Assembly: GCA_027487845.1 (NCBI GenBank)
Contig: JAIYCV010000042.1
Location: 518,210-582,209, forward strand
Reading direction: 5' to 3'
Source of the DNA: Flammeovirgaceae bacterium
GTDB lineage: Bacteria; Bacteroidota; Bacteroidia; Cytophagales; Cyclobacteriaceae
DNA length: 64,000 bases
The notes under the pieces were generated by a model. The model did not search any database, was not told the DNA's origin, and was given only the letters and a program-made list of their open reading frames with translations. The translations under genes were made by a program, and so were the position numbers. This document shows positions 43,791-53,936 of the stretch, in pieces (the first letter of the stretch is position 1; each line of letters opens with the position of its first letter).

Positions 43791-46700
43791 CTACTGTATT
43801 TTGTCTTTTTGAATTCTTTTAAAATATTCTGTCACTTCTTTCTTATAGTAAGGATATAATTTTGGAGGAACGGTTTTCAAAAATTCTGTTTCCTTTTGCC
43901 TTATCCTTAAATACTCTTCAAATGCCCTCGGCACTTCCTTCGCATAGTCTTTTGCACTTTCACCCTTTCTTTCTTCTTCTTGATTTTGCTCCCTTAATGA
44001 CTTTTCTGTTTCTAGAAGACGAGTCATAATTTCTTGTTGCCTTTTTATAGTCTGCTCAGTAATTCTTTTGTTTACCAAATCCATCTCCGTCTTTTCCATT
44101 TCTTCCGATAAATCTCCACCTGGCATTTTACCACCTTGCTGTTTCATTTTGTTCTCCATCTCCTCCAATGCCCTTCGAATACGCTCTTGTTCGGCAGCCA
44201 TTCGGGCGAATTCTTCAGAATAAGATCGTTCACCTTTACCACCTTTTTTCAACTCGTTTAATTTATCATTTATTTTCTTTTGCAGTTGAGATAGGCTTGG
44301 CTCGCTCCCCTTCTTTTTATTTTTTCCTTTTCCAGGTTTTGATTTTGAGATCATCTCCATCATCGCATTAAAATGATCGTCTAGCATTAATGCAAGATTA
44401 TTGATGCTGGTCATTGAAAGTTGCATTTCAGTAGCTGCATTTTGTTTTCTTCTTTCCTTTATGTTTTCGGATGCCTTTGCAAAGTGTTCATTTAAATCAC
44501 CAATTTCTTTTATCACAAAGTTACTCATCAATGGATCGCGTTTGGAAATAGCTAGTAGGCTGTCTTCTAGAACTTTAGCATCATCTTTAATCTTAATTTG
44601 ATTTTGTGAAAGGGTTAAATATTTAGGGTCAGCCTGCTGAACATTTCCGAAATCCTTCATGGTAAGTTCTTGATCGTAGGACAATTTGATTAATCCATGT
44701 ACAGCCTGCCTGAGAGATTCTAGGTTTTGCATATTGATCTCCATTTCCATACTGTTTTGCGAACTTTCTAAATCATTTTTGACCTGATTCAATTTGTTTA
44801 TTGCCTTTTTTTGAGATTCTGCCGCTTTCTTAGGTTGTTTTTGATCAAGCTGACTCTTGCTTTCTTTTTGGTGTTGGTCAATTTGATTGAGATCTTCCTT
44901 AGAAGGTGTATCAACTTGCTTTTCTAGCTCATTCGACAATTTTTCTAACTCTTCTGCCGTCTTTTTAATCTCCTCTAAACCTTTATTTGTTTTTGCCTGG
45001 CTACTAGCAATGGAATCTCGCAATGCGCTATTTTCTTTTGAGTTTGGATTTTTTTCATTCGCTAGCTCCTTTGTATTTTTTTGAATTTCTTCTTCTTGCT
45101 TAATCTGATCCTTCAGCTGATTTAACGCTTGATCAACCTTATAGTCAAACTGAAGTTCCTTGAACAACTCCAAGGTTCGTTCAAGCTCTTTCTCAAGATC
45201 AACTTCTTTTTTATTGATCTTATCAAGCATTTTTTGCAATTGTGATGGCTCGGTGTTTTCATTTACAAGTTTTTGAAGCTCTTCAAACATTTTTTTCGTT
45301 TCGTTATCCAACAACTCGTCCATCAACTTTTGAATCTGCTCTGACTTTTCTTTTATTTTCTCATTTTCTTCTGTAAACGCCTCTTTTTTTTTCTCCAAAA
45401 GGTTGTTTTGCTTCTTTAACTCATCAATGGCTTTATCGAGTTGTTCCTTTTGCTGAATAATTTCTTCCAGTTTTTTCTTATCCTGCCATTCAAGACCCTG
45501 CTTAGCTTTAAGATGTTGCTTCGCATCGTCTATTGATTTTTTTAATTCTTTTGCTTTTAAAATGCTCTCATCAATTTTAGATTCAGTCGAGAGTTGCTCC
45601 TTTGAAATTTGATCTTTCAACTCGAGATCGGTTGGAAGCGAAAAGACATAAGTCTGTGTTCTTGTTGATTTACTGCCATTAACCCCATCGTTATCCCACA
45701 CTTCAGCATAATAGCTTACTTTGTCCCCAGGTTCAAGTAGTAGAGAGTCTAGCCGCCAATCATAAAAAAAGGTAGATTGCGAATTCGAACTGAAGACGAT
45801 GTTCTTTTTACCCGATTGGCTCGTCCCACCTTTTGCAATTTCATACCGTAACAACAATTTGGTTATGCCGTAATCATCTTTCAATTGTCCGCTCAAATAG
45901 ATGTGGTTAAAAAGTATTGTATCCGAGAGAATTGATAAATTAATCTCCGGATGTTGATCTTTTATTATTTGTATTGAATGGCTGACCTTATCCTTATTAT
46001 AGCGATCGTTATTTTCGAGGTCGATTTTATATTGATCCGAATTTTTGAAACCTTTCTTAAAACTAAACATTTGATTGTCAGAACTTTCCATTCTATTTCC
46101 TGATTCTGAAGACGAAAATTTAATGATCGCGCTTTTTGTGTAGATTGCATTTACTTTCCAGCCAATAACGCTTCCTTCGGGCAGTTCCACATCTCCTGCA
46201 TTCACAATTTCTACATCTTTTTGTCTTAGATAACTGGGGTACTTGATACTCAATTTTAGGCTGGTCAATTCTGGCCTATTTAACACCTTAATTGAATAGG
46301 TATTCGAACTAAAGCCAGCCGCCATTAAAATAAAGTCTATTTCAGACTGGACTTTTTCGAAGGTGTAACTATAAACACCTTCGCTGTCTTTCGAAAGTTT
46401 AAGCTGACTAGAAGATCCTACCAAAATCGATAGTGACTCAGGCTGATTTTCACCAACCACTTTGATTCTAACGGTTAAGTCCTCATTTACAAAGGCACTA
46501 AGATCTTTATTTAGCAATTGAAATTGGAAAGGCGCGATAGGCTGAAATTCGGTATTGAAATTGATAATTCGGGCCGTGCTATTTGTAAAAATACTTTTGT
46601 TGTAAAGTACTAGAGCTACAATTATAATAACAGGTATGGCTAAATACCTTAAGTATTGCCTATTATCATTAAGATCAACCGCTTTTTCAAAAGCGATGTT

Positions 46701-47108
46701 TTCAAAGGAACGCGTTTTCTGATAAATGCTTGCGTTGGCCAATGCAGATCTGCCGGCCAGTTTTGAAAGTTGAAGAACGTTTATCAATCGATCGCTAATT
46801 TCTGGGAAATGCTGCCCAATAACGTTGGCACTTTGCTCTTCCGTAAGTCCTTTACTTTTTAAAATCCAAAGAAGTGGTGCTTTAAGAAATCGGTAAATAC
46901 AAAACAGGAAAAAGCAAAAGAATAAAATGATAATACCTAACCTAGCAAAACCATTAAGCCATAGATTATACTCAGTTATTGTAGCTGTTATAAAGTAAAA
47001 AAGGATAAAAGAAAGTGTTAAGATACCGCCTCTTATGAATAGACTTAAATAGTACTTTCTTTTGAAAGCAGCTAGTTTATCTTCAATATCATTAAGGGCG
47101 TCCACCAT
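43791..47108 (-). CDS. DUF4175 family membrane and coiled-coil protein
   Basis: The 1105-residue protein has two N-terminal membrane helices (near residues 22-45 and 53-80), a third near 155, and a periplasmic beta-rich part. A very long Lys/Glu/Gln-rich coiled coil spans about residues 510-1070. The layout is that of DUF4175 proteins, found throughout Bacteroidota, whose function is unknown; a mechanical or envelope-organising role is plausible. The coding strand is strongly purine-rich, in contrast to the genes left of parS. Confidence 0.9.
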   Translation of the reverse strand: MVDALNDIEDKLAAFKRKYYLSLFIRGGILTLSFILFYFITATITEYNLWLNGFARLGIIILFFCFFLFCIYRFLKAPLLWILKSKGLTEEQSANVIGQHFPEISDRLINVLQLSKLAGRSALANASIYQKTRSFENIAFEKAVDLNDNRQYLRYLAIPVIIIVALVLYNKSIFTNSTARIINFNTEFQPIAPFQFQLLNKDLSAFVNEDLTVRIKVVGENQPESLSILVGSSSQLKLSKDSEGVYSYTFEKVQSEIDFILMAAGFSSNTYSIKVLNRPELTSLKLSIKYPSYLRQKDVEIVNAGDVELPEGSVIGWKVNAIYTKSAIIKFSSSESGNRMESSDNQMFSFKKGFKNSDQYKIDLENNDRYNKDKVSHSIQIIKDQHPEINLSILSDTILFNHIYLSGQLKDDYGITKLLLRYEIAKGGTSQSGKKNIVFSSNSQSTFFYDWRLDSLLLEPGDKVSYYAEVWDNDGVNGSKSTRTQTYVFSLPTDLELKDQISKEQLSTESKIDESILKAKELKKSIDDAKQHLKAKQGLEWQDKKKLEEIIQQKEQLDKAIDELKKQNNLLEKKKEAFTEENEKIKEKSEQIQKLMDELLDNETKKMFEELQKLVNENTEPSQLQKMLDKINKKEVDLEKELERTLELFKELQFDYKVDQALNQLKDQIKQEEEIQKNTKELANEKNPNSKENSALRDSIASSQAKTNKGLEEIKKTAEELEKLSNELEKQVDTPSKEDLNQIDQHQKESKSQLDQKQPKKAAESQKKAINKLNQVKNDLESSQNSMEMEINMQNLESLRQAVHGLIKLSYDQELTMKDFGNVQQADPKYLTLSQNQIKIKDDAKVLEDSLLAISKRDPLMSNFVIKEIGDLNEHFAKASENIKERRKQNAATEMQLSMTSINNLALMLDDHFNAMMEMISKSKPGKGKNKKKGSEPSLSQLQKKINDKLNELKKGGKGERSYSEEFARMAAEQERIRRALEEMENKMKQQGGKMPGGDLSEEMEKTEMDLVNKRITEQTIKRQQEIMTRLLETEKSLREQNQEEERKGESAKDYAKEVPRAFEEYLRIRQKETEFLKTVPPKLYPYYKKEVTEYFKRIQKDKIQ

Positions 47109-47216
47109 TTTAAGATAGCTCTAAATATAAAAAGAAACGTATTTCCATCAACCTTAGTTTATAATTTAGCAACACATCACCAAAACCAAGCAACGCGTTT
47201 ACAAACAAGCTTACGT

Positions 47217-47570
47217 TCAAAAATAAGCTTCGTTTTCAAAATACTCCATGACATGCATTTTAAGCAGCTTTTCTTGCTCGAGCAGATCAAAATGCGGTAA
47301 TTTTTTAACCATCTTCCAATGCGGCCAACCATCTTTGTCCAGCCCCTCCAATTCATAATAGCCAGAAAGACTTAGCACTTTGCAGATAGCGATATGCATC
47401 AAATCTTGTTTCTCTTCCTTGCTAAAACGAAGAAATCCTTTGCCAAGTTCTTGAACTCCTATTATGAAAAGTACTCCATTGAGGTCTTTAGGCTTTTTCC
47501 CTAAAAACGTTTCTAGGTTTACTAACAGGCTCTGCCAGCCCTGCTCTAGTACTAGATCTCGCTTAAACAT
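47217..47570 (-). CDS. Conserved hypothetical protein downstream of an AhpD-like gene
   Basis: The 117-residue protein starts at the ATG at 47570 (MFKRDLVLEQGW); the longer frame overlaps the upstream gene. It is soluble, with helical segments such as LLVNLETFLGKKP and GVLFIIGVQELGKGF, and a His/Trp-rich end (DGWPHWKMVKKLPHFDLLEQEKLL). I do not recognise a family but believe such short proteins are conserved in Cytophagales. It overlaps the AhpD-like gene by 8 bp, so the two are translated together. Confidence 0.6.
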   Translation of the reverse strand: MFKRDLVLEQGWQSLLVNLETFLGKKPKDLNGVLFIIGVQELGKGFLRFSKEEKQDLMHIAICKVLSLSGYYELEGLDKDGWPHWKMVKKLPHFDLLEQEKLLKMHVMEYFENEAYF

Positions 47571-47904
47571 GATGAAGCTCTCCCCAATACTCAAACGCTT
47601 TTCTAAGGTGAGGTATGACGATAGTCCCGCCAACCAGCGTGGCTATTCCCATCGCTTCATGCACTTCTTCTGAGCTTAAGCCAACTTCCTTACATTTGCC
47701 CAAGTGATATTTTACACAGTCATCGCACCGTAAAACCAGTGAACAAGTTAATCCTATTAATTCTTTCGATTTAAGACTCAATACACCTTCTTGATACGCG
47801 TTTGTATCAAGGTTGAATATCCGTTTTATGATTAGGTCATCAGAAGCAAGAATTTGATCATTCATTTTGCTTCTGTAGTCGTTAAATTGTTCTACTAAAC
47901 CCAT
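47563..47904 (-). CDS. Carboxymuconolactone decarboxylase/AhpD-like protein
   Basis: The 113-residue protein has the AhpD-like CxxC active site (Cys60-Asp-Asp-Cys63) and His67 in RCDDCVKYHLGKC, and the helix SSEEVHEAMGIATLVGG. These proteins act in peroxide or thiol redox chemistry, often as small alkylhydroperoxidases. It is divergent from comF, with 27 bp between starts, and forms an operon with the hypothetical gene that follows. Confidence 0.9.
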   Translation of the reverse strand: MGLVEQFNDYRSKMNDQILASDDLIIKRIFNLDTNAYQEGVLSLKSKELIGLTCSLVLRCDDCVKYHLGKCKEVGLSSEEVHEAMGIATLVGGTIVIPHLRKAFEYWGELHHV

Positions 47905-47931
47905 AAATTTATTCTAATTAATAGAACAAAG

Positions 47932-48651
47932 ATGAAGGCAAATGAACGTAATTCAAAAAGTCTCTCCGATGTTATGTTTGACTTTATTGCTTTATTTTTC
48001 CCTAATTATTGTTTAGCGTGTTCAGAACCGCTAGTAAAAGGCGAAGAAATGCTATGCACGAGATGCATATTAGACTTACCCAAAACAAATTATCACCTCG
48101 ACAAAACCAACCCTATAAAAGAGCGATTGATAGGCAGAATTGAAGTTGAAAACGCTATTGCCTTTTTAAAGTTTAACAAAAAAGGAAGCGTGCAACATTT
48201 GCTGCACCAATTAAAATACAATAATCAACCCGAAATAGGAATAGCGCTGGGTATGATCTACGGAAAGGAGCTAATGGACGCTCAAGTCTTAAGAGGTTAT
48301 GACATTTTAATTCCTGTTCCTTTGCATCACTCAAAGGAAAGAAAACGAGGCTATAACCAAAGCACAAAGTTTGCTGAAGGTCTGGGTTTACTTCTGAATA
48401 TTCCAGTAGAGGACAAATTGATGATAAGAACAAAGGCGACCGTAACACAGACAAAAAAAACAAGGGTAGAGCGTTGGGAAAATGTTAAAAGTGTTTTTGA
48501 GTTAACAGATCCATGTCAAATCAAAAATAAATCAATACTCTTGGTAGATGATGTTGTTACAACAGGTGCCACAATTGAAGCTCTGGGCCATAAACTAATG
48601 GATGCGCAATGCAATAAAATTAGTATTATCTGCTTGGCAGAAGCCCAATAA
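47932..48651 (+). CDS. comF: ComF family phosphoribosyltransferase-like protein
   Basis: The 239-residue protein has an N-terminal zinc-finger (CLACSEPLVKGEEMLCTRC) followed by a phosphoribosyltransferase domain. The PRPP-binding motif is SILLVDDVVTTGATIEAL, and RGYNQSTKFAEGL precedes it, as in ComF of competent bacteria. ComF is needed for DNA uptake in transformable species; in Bacteroidota its role is not well tested. A strong terminator follows the stop. Confidence 0.9.
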   Translation: MKANERNSKSLSDVMFDFIALFFPNYCLACSEPLVKGEEMLCTRCILDLPKTNYHLDKTNPIKERLIGRIEVENAIAFLKFNKKGSVQHLLHQLKYNNQPEIGIALGMIYGKELMDAQVLRGYDILIPVPLHHSKERKRGYNQSTKFAEGLGLLLNIPVEDKLMIRTKATVTQTKKTRVERWENVKSVFELTDPCQIKNKSILLVDDVVTTGATIEALGHKLMDAQCNKISIICLAEAQ

Positions 48652-48676
48652 AAAAGCCCTCATTAGAGGGCTTTTT
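48651..48676 (+). terminator. Rho-independent terminator after comF
   Basis: AAAAAGCCCTC (48651-48661) pairs perfectly with GAGGGCTTTTT (48666-48676) around the loop ATTA. A run of T continues after it, and A residues precede it, so it can stop transcription from both comF and the convergent gldJ. Confidence 0.9.
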
Positions 48677-48697
48677 TTTAACTATTTACTTTTTTAC

Positions 48698-49993
48698 TTA
48701 ATAATTTGATCCAGCTTTGATCATCGCGCAACGGAAACCAATCGTTGCTGTTGCAGAATCTTCATCAAGAAATCTTCTTGTACCTGGTGACATCCAATAA
48801 GCAACATCTTTCCAAGATCCGCCTTTGTAAACCCTAACTTTATCAGAAACAAGCGATTGGAAATTGTCAGGCTTTTTCTGGTAGGTGAATGATTTCGAAG
48901 AGTCATTCTTTGTCTTCGAGTATCCGTTTTTATAGCTCGTGTGGTCGTCTAAGAAATCATCTCTTCTTATGGGATTTAGATCGTCAAAATCCTGATGAGA
49001 AAGTGGGCGATATACATCCATTACCCATTCACTCACATTACCTGCCATATTATAAAGACCATATTCGTTTGGAGGATACTCATACACGTAGGAAGTGATT
49101 AACGCGCCATCATTCAATTTACCTGCAATACCTGCGTAATCACCTCTACCCCGCTTGAAATTCGCGAGAAAAAATCCTTGCTGAGCACCATACGGATTTC
49201 GTAGTGAGTGACCATCCCAAGGATAAATACGTTGGTGCGTTTGCATCTCTTCTAGCCATTGTGTTCCGATAAGCGCTTGAGCTGCGTATTCCCATTCCGC
49301 CTCCGTAGGAAGCCTGTAGTCGGGAACGACAACGCCTGATTCAATAGGAATTCGACCACCAGGAGTAGTTGGTTTTAAATCATCACGACCAGACTGTGTT
49401 GCGAGGGCATCATTGACTTTTGAAGTTCTCCATTTTGAAAACTCGTTTGCTTGTTTCCAAGACACACCTACCACTGGGAAATATCTAAAACCAGGATATC
49501 TTAAATAATGTTCTACGTAAGGATCATTGAACGCCAATTTTCCTCTCCAAACATTTGTATCTGGCAAATTTCTCGTGTAGGCATCTTTAATATTAGGGTC
49601 AGATGATCTTGGAGAATCCAAGCTAAGGTATTTTAGAAACTCAAGCCAGTGAATGTTTGAAATTTCAGTTTCATCCATAAAGAAAGAGGCAACAGAAACG
49701 GTTCTTTCAACATTGTCACCGTAGGCCATCACGTCCTCTTCGAATGACCCAAGTACCGCACGACCGCCTTCAATAAAGACAGTATTTGGAGCATCTGGCT
49801 GCTGATCATAGCGATTAACTTCAAATCCTCCGCCATCGGCATCGTTGTAAGCTAGGCCAGTTGCTGTGCTGAACTCGCCAGGATTTTGAGCAGTTGGCTT
49901 TCCACCTTTCGTTCCGAACAAGGAACAAGATGAAATGAAAAATGACATTGCTGTCAGTAGAAATAGACCTTTAAAGTACTTCATGGTATTCAT
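48698..49993 (-). CDS. gldJ: Gliding motility lipoprotein GldJ
   Basis: The 431-residue protein is a lipoprotein (signal ending FISSC) with a sulfatase-modifying-factor (FGE/SUMF1) fold. TGLAYNDADGGGFEVNRYDQQPDAPNTVFIEGG and SVASFFMDETEISNIHWLEFLKYLS align with GldJ of gliding Flavobacteria rather than GldK. PVVGVSWKQANEFSKWR and a C-terminal VYKGGSWKD...RRFLDEDSATATIGFRCA complete the fold. GldJ is needed for gliding and stabilises GldK of the type IX secretion system. It ends at the terminator after comF. A second ATG, 9 bp inside, is possible. Confidence 0.88.
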   Translation of the reverse strand: MNTMKYFKGLFLLTAMSFFISSCSLFGTKGGKPTAQNPGEFSTATGLAYNDADGGGFEVNRYDQQPDAPNTVFIEGGRAVLGSFEEDVMAYGDNVERTVSVASFFMDETEISNIHWLEFLKYLSLDSPRSSDPNIKDAYTRNLPDTNVWRGKLAFNDPYVEHYLRYPGFRYFPVVGVSWKQANEFSKWRTSKVNDALATQSGRDDLKPTTPGGRIPIESGVVVPDYRLPTEAEWEYAAQALIGTQWLEEMQTHQRIYPWDGHSLRNPYGAQQGFFLANFKRGRGDYAGIAGKLNDGALITSYVYEYPPNEYGLYNMAGNVSEWVMDVYRPLSHQDFDDLNPIRRDDFLDDHTSYKNGYSKTKNDSSKSFTYQKKPDNFQSLVSDKVRVYKGGSWKDVAYWMSPGTRRFLDEDSATATIGFRCAMIKAGSNY

Positions 49994-50074
49994 TTGATGT
50001 ATAACGTAAACGCTAATATAGACAGATAATTATGAGTTTTCCAAAGGCAGTTAATTTTATTGAAAAAAGCAATT

Positions 50075-50082
50075 CAAAGTTA
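50075..50082 (-). promoter_or_regulatory. Candidate -7 element upstream of gldJ
   Basis: On the minus strand these bases read TAACTTTG, matching the Bacteroidota -7 consensus TAnnTTTG. It lies about 80 bp upstream of the gldJ ATG. No good -33 TTG is found at the normal spacing, so support is limited. Confidence 0.35.
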
Positions 50083-50199
50083 TTGAATAAATAAAGCTTT
50101 TACAGTTCCAATTTGGGATTCTTCTATTCAAATTTGGAAAAACTGACCTACAAAAAGGCCAAAATCCCGTAAAAAACCAACTGGCACAACTATTTCATT

Positions 50200-50475
50200 A
50201 TGGCTAGCGAATCAAAAATGACTATGACTACGCTAAATGATTTTCTTTACGCATCATTCGAAAAAAAATGTGATGTTGTAACAATGAGTTCTCAGTTTGT
50301 AACCGGAAGAAAGCTGGGAGACTGCAAAGTTTATCTTTACCATACCGGAAATTTTTTTATTGAAGTCTACTATTCGGTAGTTTATAAAAAAGTTTTGATG
50401 ATCAATGCCTTCAACGATGCTTTAGGGCTTGAACCTTATTTGGAGGCGATTTCGTTGGCTGATTTAAAGCTATAA
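50200..50475 (+). CDS. Small conserved-looking protein of unknown function
   Basis: The 91-residue protein is soluble, with alternating strands (DCKVYLYHTGNFFIEVYYSVVYKKVLMINAF) and a C-terminal helix. It resembles no named family known to me. Its end overlaps the end of mfd by 40 bp on the opposite strand, a rather long convergent overlap. It is divergent from gldJ across a 206-bp gap. Confidence 0.6.
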   Translation: MASESKMTMTTLNDFLYASFEKKCDVVTMSSQFVTGRKLGDCKVYLYHTGNFFIEVYYSVVYKKVLMINAFNDALGLEPYLEAISLADLKL

Positions 50476-53400
50476 TCCATAATTTTATTGAAAATGACGA
50501 TAGCAGCCTCCACGGAAGTGATGTTGCTAATTGTTAAAATCAGCTTGCCGGCCGTATCCTTCATTCTGCATTGCTTGGAATGTATTTGAACGAAAGTTAA
50601 AATCTTCCCAAAAACATCAGATTTGAAGTATTCATCTTTTCCAGAGACAAAATAGGCTCTTAGATTGTCATTTTTTAAGGAAATCTTCTCCAATCCTAAT
50701 TCCTCGCCCATCCATCTAAGCCGCACGGAATTAATGAGTTGCTCAACGGAAGGTGGGAGCGGCCCAAACCTGTCAATCAATGAGCTACTAAAACTTTGAA
50801 GTGCTATTTCATCTTTTACATTATCGAGACTGCTGTAAAGTTGCAGTCTCTCACTTGAGTTGTTGATGTAAGTTTCAGGGATTAGAATTTCTAGGTCGGT
50901 CTCAATCACACAATCTTGAACAAGGTGCTTAACTCGTTGGGCTAGCTCTTCGGAGAATAAATCTTTGAAATCAGTTTCTTTCAATTCTTGAATCGCATCA
51001 TCCAAAATTTTATGATAGGTATCAAAACCTAAGTCGGTAATAAAGCCAGTTTGTTCTGCTCCTAATAAATTTCCGGCACCGCGAATGTCCAGATCGCGCA
51101 TCGCTACTTTAAAGCCATCGCCCAATTCCGAAAATTCTTCCAGCGCGGCCAAGCGTTTGCGTGAATCAGAACTTAGTCCAGAAGAAGGTGGGGTTAATAA
51201 ATAGCAAAAGGCTTTTTTATTAGAGCGCCCTACTCGGCCCCTCATCTGATGAAGATCGCTTAGCCCAAACATGTGAGCGTTATTGATCATGATGGTGTTA
51301 GCGTTTGGAATGTCTAATCCAGATTCTATAATATTTGTAGACACTAACACATCGTACTCACCTTCAATGAACTTTAGCATGGCTTTTTCCAACCGGTCGC
51401 CTTCCATTTGGCCATGGGCAATACCGATTCGTGAATCGGGAACAAGTTTAAAGATGGTATTGGCAATTTGTTCAATATCACTTACCCGGTTGTGAACGAA
51501 AAACACCTGACCACCTCTCTTTAATTCATAGCTTACGGAGTCACGTATTGATTCTTCATTAAAGGAAAATATCTCTGTAGTTACTGGCTGCCTGTTGGGT
51601 GGTGGAGTTGCAATGATACTTAAATCGCGAGCACCCATAAGTGAAAAATGGAGCGTACGCGGTATGGGTGTGGCGGTAAGGGTAAGCACATCCACATTTA
51701 CTTTCAGTTCCTTCAGTCTATCTTTTACTTTAACCCCAAATTTTTGCTCTTCATCAATTATCAATAAACCAAGATCTTTGAAAACCACGTCTTTGCTTAC
51801 CACGCGGTGAGTTCCGATAATGATGTTTACCGTGCCGTCTTTTACCTGACTAAGAATTTCTTTGATTTCTTTTTCTGTTTTAAAACGCGAAACGTATTCA
51901 ATTTTTACAGGGAAATCAGAGAGCCTTTCGGCAAAGGTTCTATAATGTTGCATCGCCAAAATAGTAGTTGGCACCAGCACGGCAACCTGTTTTCCTTCGG
52001 AGGCAGCTTTGAAAGCAGCACGAATGGCCACCTCTGTTTTACCAAAACCAACATCGCCACACACCAGTCGGTCCATTGGGTGCGGCAACTGCATATCTTT
52101 TTTCACTGCCTCAGTAGCACTTGCTTGATCGGGCGTATCTTCATAAATAAAAGAAGATTCTAGCTCTGCCTGCATAAAACCATCAGGCGCATAAGCAAAA
52201 CCAGGTGCCGATTTTCTTTTGGCATATAATTCGATCAGCTCTTTTGCAATGTCTTTGACCTTCTTTTTTACTTTGGCTTTCTTGCTGTCCCATTCTGCAG
52301 AGCCTAGTTTACTCATCGAAGGTGCAGCGCCATCTTTGCCGGAGTATTTTGAGATTTTGTGAAGCGAATGTATGTTGATATACATCAGATCATCATCGCG
52401 GAATACAAGGCGTATCGCTTCTTGTTCTTTCCCATCGACTGACTTTTTTTCAAGGCCAGCAAATTTGCAAATGCCGTAGTCAATATGCGTAACAAAATCG
52501 CCTGGTGTTAACGCCTGAAGTTCACGAAATGTTAACGCCTTTGTTTTGCTAAACTTTTCCTTTGCTCTGTAGCGATGGAACCGTTCAAAGATTTGATGAT
52601 CAGTGTAACACACAATTTTTGTGTTGTGGTCAACAAAACCTTGGCGAAGAGCAAATTCCAGCGGTTGAAATACTAGATCGGGATTTACTTCTTCGAAAAT
52701 TCCGCGTAAGCGATCTAATTGTTTACCTTGATCGGAGGCCACAAAATTTGAAAGGCCTTTATCTTGTTGCTCTTGCAAGTTACTGGCTAACAATTCAAAA
52801 TTTTTGTTGAACGAAGGCTGAGCAGACGACTTAAATTCGTAGGTGTTTGAAGGCGTAAATGAAAAGCGAGAACCGCATTCAATTAGTGTAAAACTCTTAA
52901 TTTTTTCTTCAAAACTTTCAGAGGTTTCGAATAATTGTTCGGGCTGAAGCACAACTTTCGCCCCTCCGCTATTATGAAGAATAGTATCAAAGCTTTGGCT
53001 GGCCTTGTCAAAACATTTTTGAAGCACATTTACGGTAAGCTCAAAATCCTTGATCCAGATTCTTGCGTTGGCCGGTATAAATTCAAAAAATGATTGGCGT
53101 TCTTCCAAGATTAAACGAGTTTGAACGTTGGGCATCAAACTCACTTTATCTAGAGAGGTTACTGAAAGCTGCGACCCAGGATCAAAACTTCTGATACTCT
53201 CCACCTCATCACCAAAAAGTTCAATTCGGTATGGAAGGTCATGTGCAAAGGAGAAAACATCGATAATCCCTCCACGAATGGCAAATTGTCCGGGTTCATA
53301 AACGAAGTCCGTTTTCTCAAAATCATATTCGTGGAGAAATTCCTCCAGAAAAGTGTGGTCTAACTTCTCACCCTTCATTACTACGAAGGTGTTAGAAGCG

Positions 53401-53840
53401 AGTGATTTTTTGTTAATTACTTTTTCAGATAATGCTTCAGGATAAGTAACGATGATTTGAGAATCGGGATTTGTGCCAATAAAATTTAACACCTCGGCTC
53501 GCATGAGAATATTGGCATTCTCCGTCTCATTGTACTCATAAGGCTTTTTGTACGACATCGGGAAAAACAAAATTTCCTTTTCCCCCAATAGATTCTGCAA
53601 ATCATTTAATACATAAAATGCTTCTTCTTTGTCGTGAAGAATAATTACATGAGTAGCTCGCGTGCTCTTATAAACCGTTGAAAAGATTACAGAATCAAGG
53701 CTTCCCGAAAGGCCTTTTACGCGAAGTGCGGTTGTTTTGGACGTGCGAATTCCTTCCGCCAGGTTTTGCACCAAGCTATCCGACTTATAGATACTTAAAA
53801 ATTCGTTCGCCTTCAAACCTCCCGATAAAACAAAGGGCAA
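50436..53840 (-). CDS. mfd: Transcription-repair coupling factor Mfd
   Basis: The 1134-residue protein removes stalled RNA polymerase at DNA lesions and recruits the UvrAB excision machinery. It has the UvrB-homology N-terminus, the RNA polymerase interaction domain (GDFVTHIDYGICKFAGLEKK), and a RecG-like translocase with Walker A CGDVGFGKTEVAIRAA, DEEQ box and MRGRVGRSNKKAFCYLL. The C-terminal TRCF domain (ETYINNSSERLQLYSSLD) is also present. The frame has no ATG near the start: TTG at 53840 or TTG at 53816 (next to GGGAGG) must serve. Confidence 0.96.
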   Translation of the reverse strand: MPFVLSGGLKANEFLSIYKSDSLVQNLAEGIRTSKTTALRVKGLSGSLDSVIFSTVYKSTRATHVIILHDKEEAFYVLNDLQNLLGEKEILFFPMSYKKPYEYNETENANILMRAEVLNFIGTNPDSQIIVTYPEALSEKVINKKSLASNTFVVMKGEKLDHTFLEEFLHEYDFEKTDFVYEPGQFAIRGGIIDVFSFAHDLPYRIELFGDEVESIRSFDPGSQLSVTSLDKVSLMPNVQTRLILEERQSFFEFIPANARIWIKDFELTVNVLQKCFDKASQSFDTILHNSGGAKVVLQPEQLFETSESFEEKIKSFTLIECGSRFSFTPSNTYEFKSSAQPSFNKNFELLASNLQEQQDKGLSNFVASDQGKQLDRLRGIFEEVNPDLVFQPLEFALRQGFVDHNTKIVCYTDHQIFERFHRYRAKEKFSKTKALTFRELQALTPGDFVTHIDYGICKFAGLEKKSVDGKEQEAIRLVFRDDDLMYINIHSLHKISKYSGKDGAAPSMSKLGSAEWDSKKAKVKKKVKDIAKELIELYAKRKSAPGFAYAPDGFMQAELESSFIYEDTPDQASATEAVKKDMQLPHPMDRLVCGDVGFGKTEVAIRAAFKAASEGKQVAVLVPTTILAMQHYRTFAERLSDFPVKIEYVSRFKTEKEIKEILSQVKDGTVNIIIGTHRVVSKDVVFKDLGLLIIDEEQKFGVKVKDRLKELKVNVDVLTLTATPIPRTLHFSLMGARDLSIIATPPPNRQPVTTEIFSFNEESIRDSVSYELKRGGQVFFVHNRVSDIEQIANTIFKLVPDSRIGIAHGQMEGDRLEKAMLKFIEGEYDVLVSTNIIESGLDIPNANTIMINNAHMFGLSDLHQMRGRVGRSNKKAFCYLLTPPSSGLSSDSRKRLAALEEFSELGDGFKVAMRDLDIRGAGNLLGAEQTGFITDLGFDTYHKILDDAIQELKETDFKDLFSEELAQRVKHLVQDCVIETDLEILIPETYINNSSERLQLYSSLDNVKDEIALQSFSSSLIDRFGPLPPSVEQLINSVRLRWMGEELGLEKISLKNDNLRAYFVSGKDEYFKSDVFGKILTFVQIHSKQCRMKDTAGKLILTISNITSVEAAIVIFNKIMDYSFKSANEIASK

Positions 53841-53936
53841 AAGTAGCTAAACACGGCTACCATTTTACATGGCCAACGCAAAATTTACTAATAAAGACAT
53901 GTCTTTTTTAAACGTTAAACTTTTAACTTTGACGTA

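Noticed and set aside
47207..47230. Inverted repeat AAGCTTA / TAAGCTT with a 10-bp spacer at the end of the small gene downstream of the AhpD-like gene
   Set aside because: Arms are only 7 bp and overlap the stop codon; too weak to call a terminator.
53924..53931. TAACTTTG box before the small membrane protein gene at 53937
   Set aside because: It ends 6 bp before the ATG and has no -33 partner, so a working promoter is unlikely unless the transcript is leaderless.
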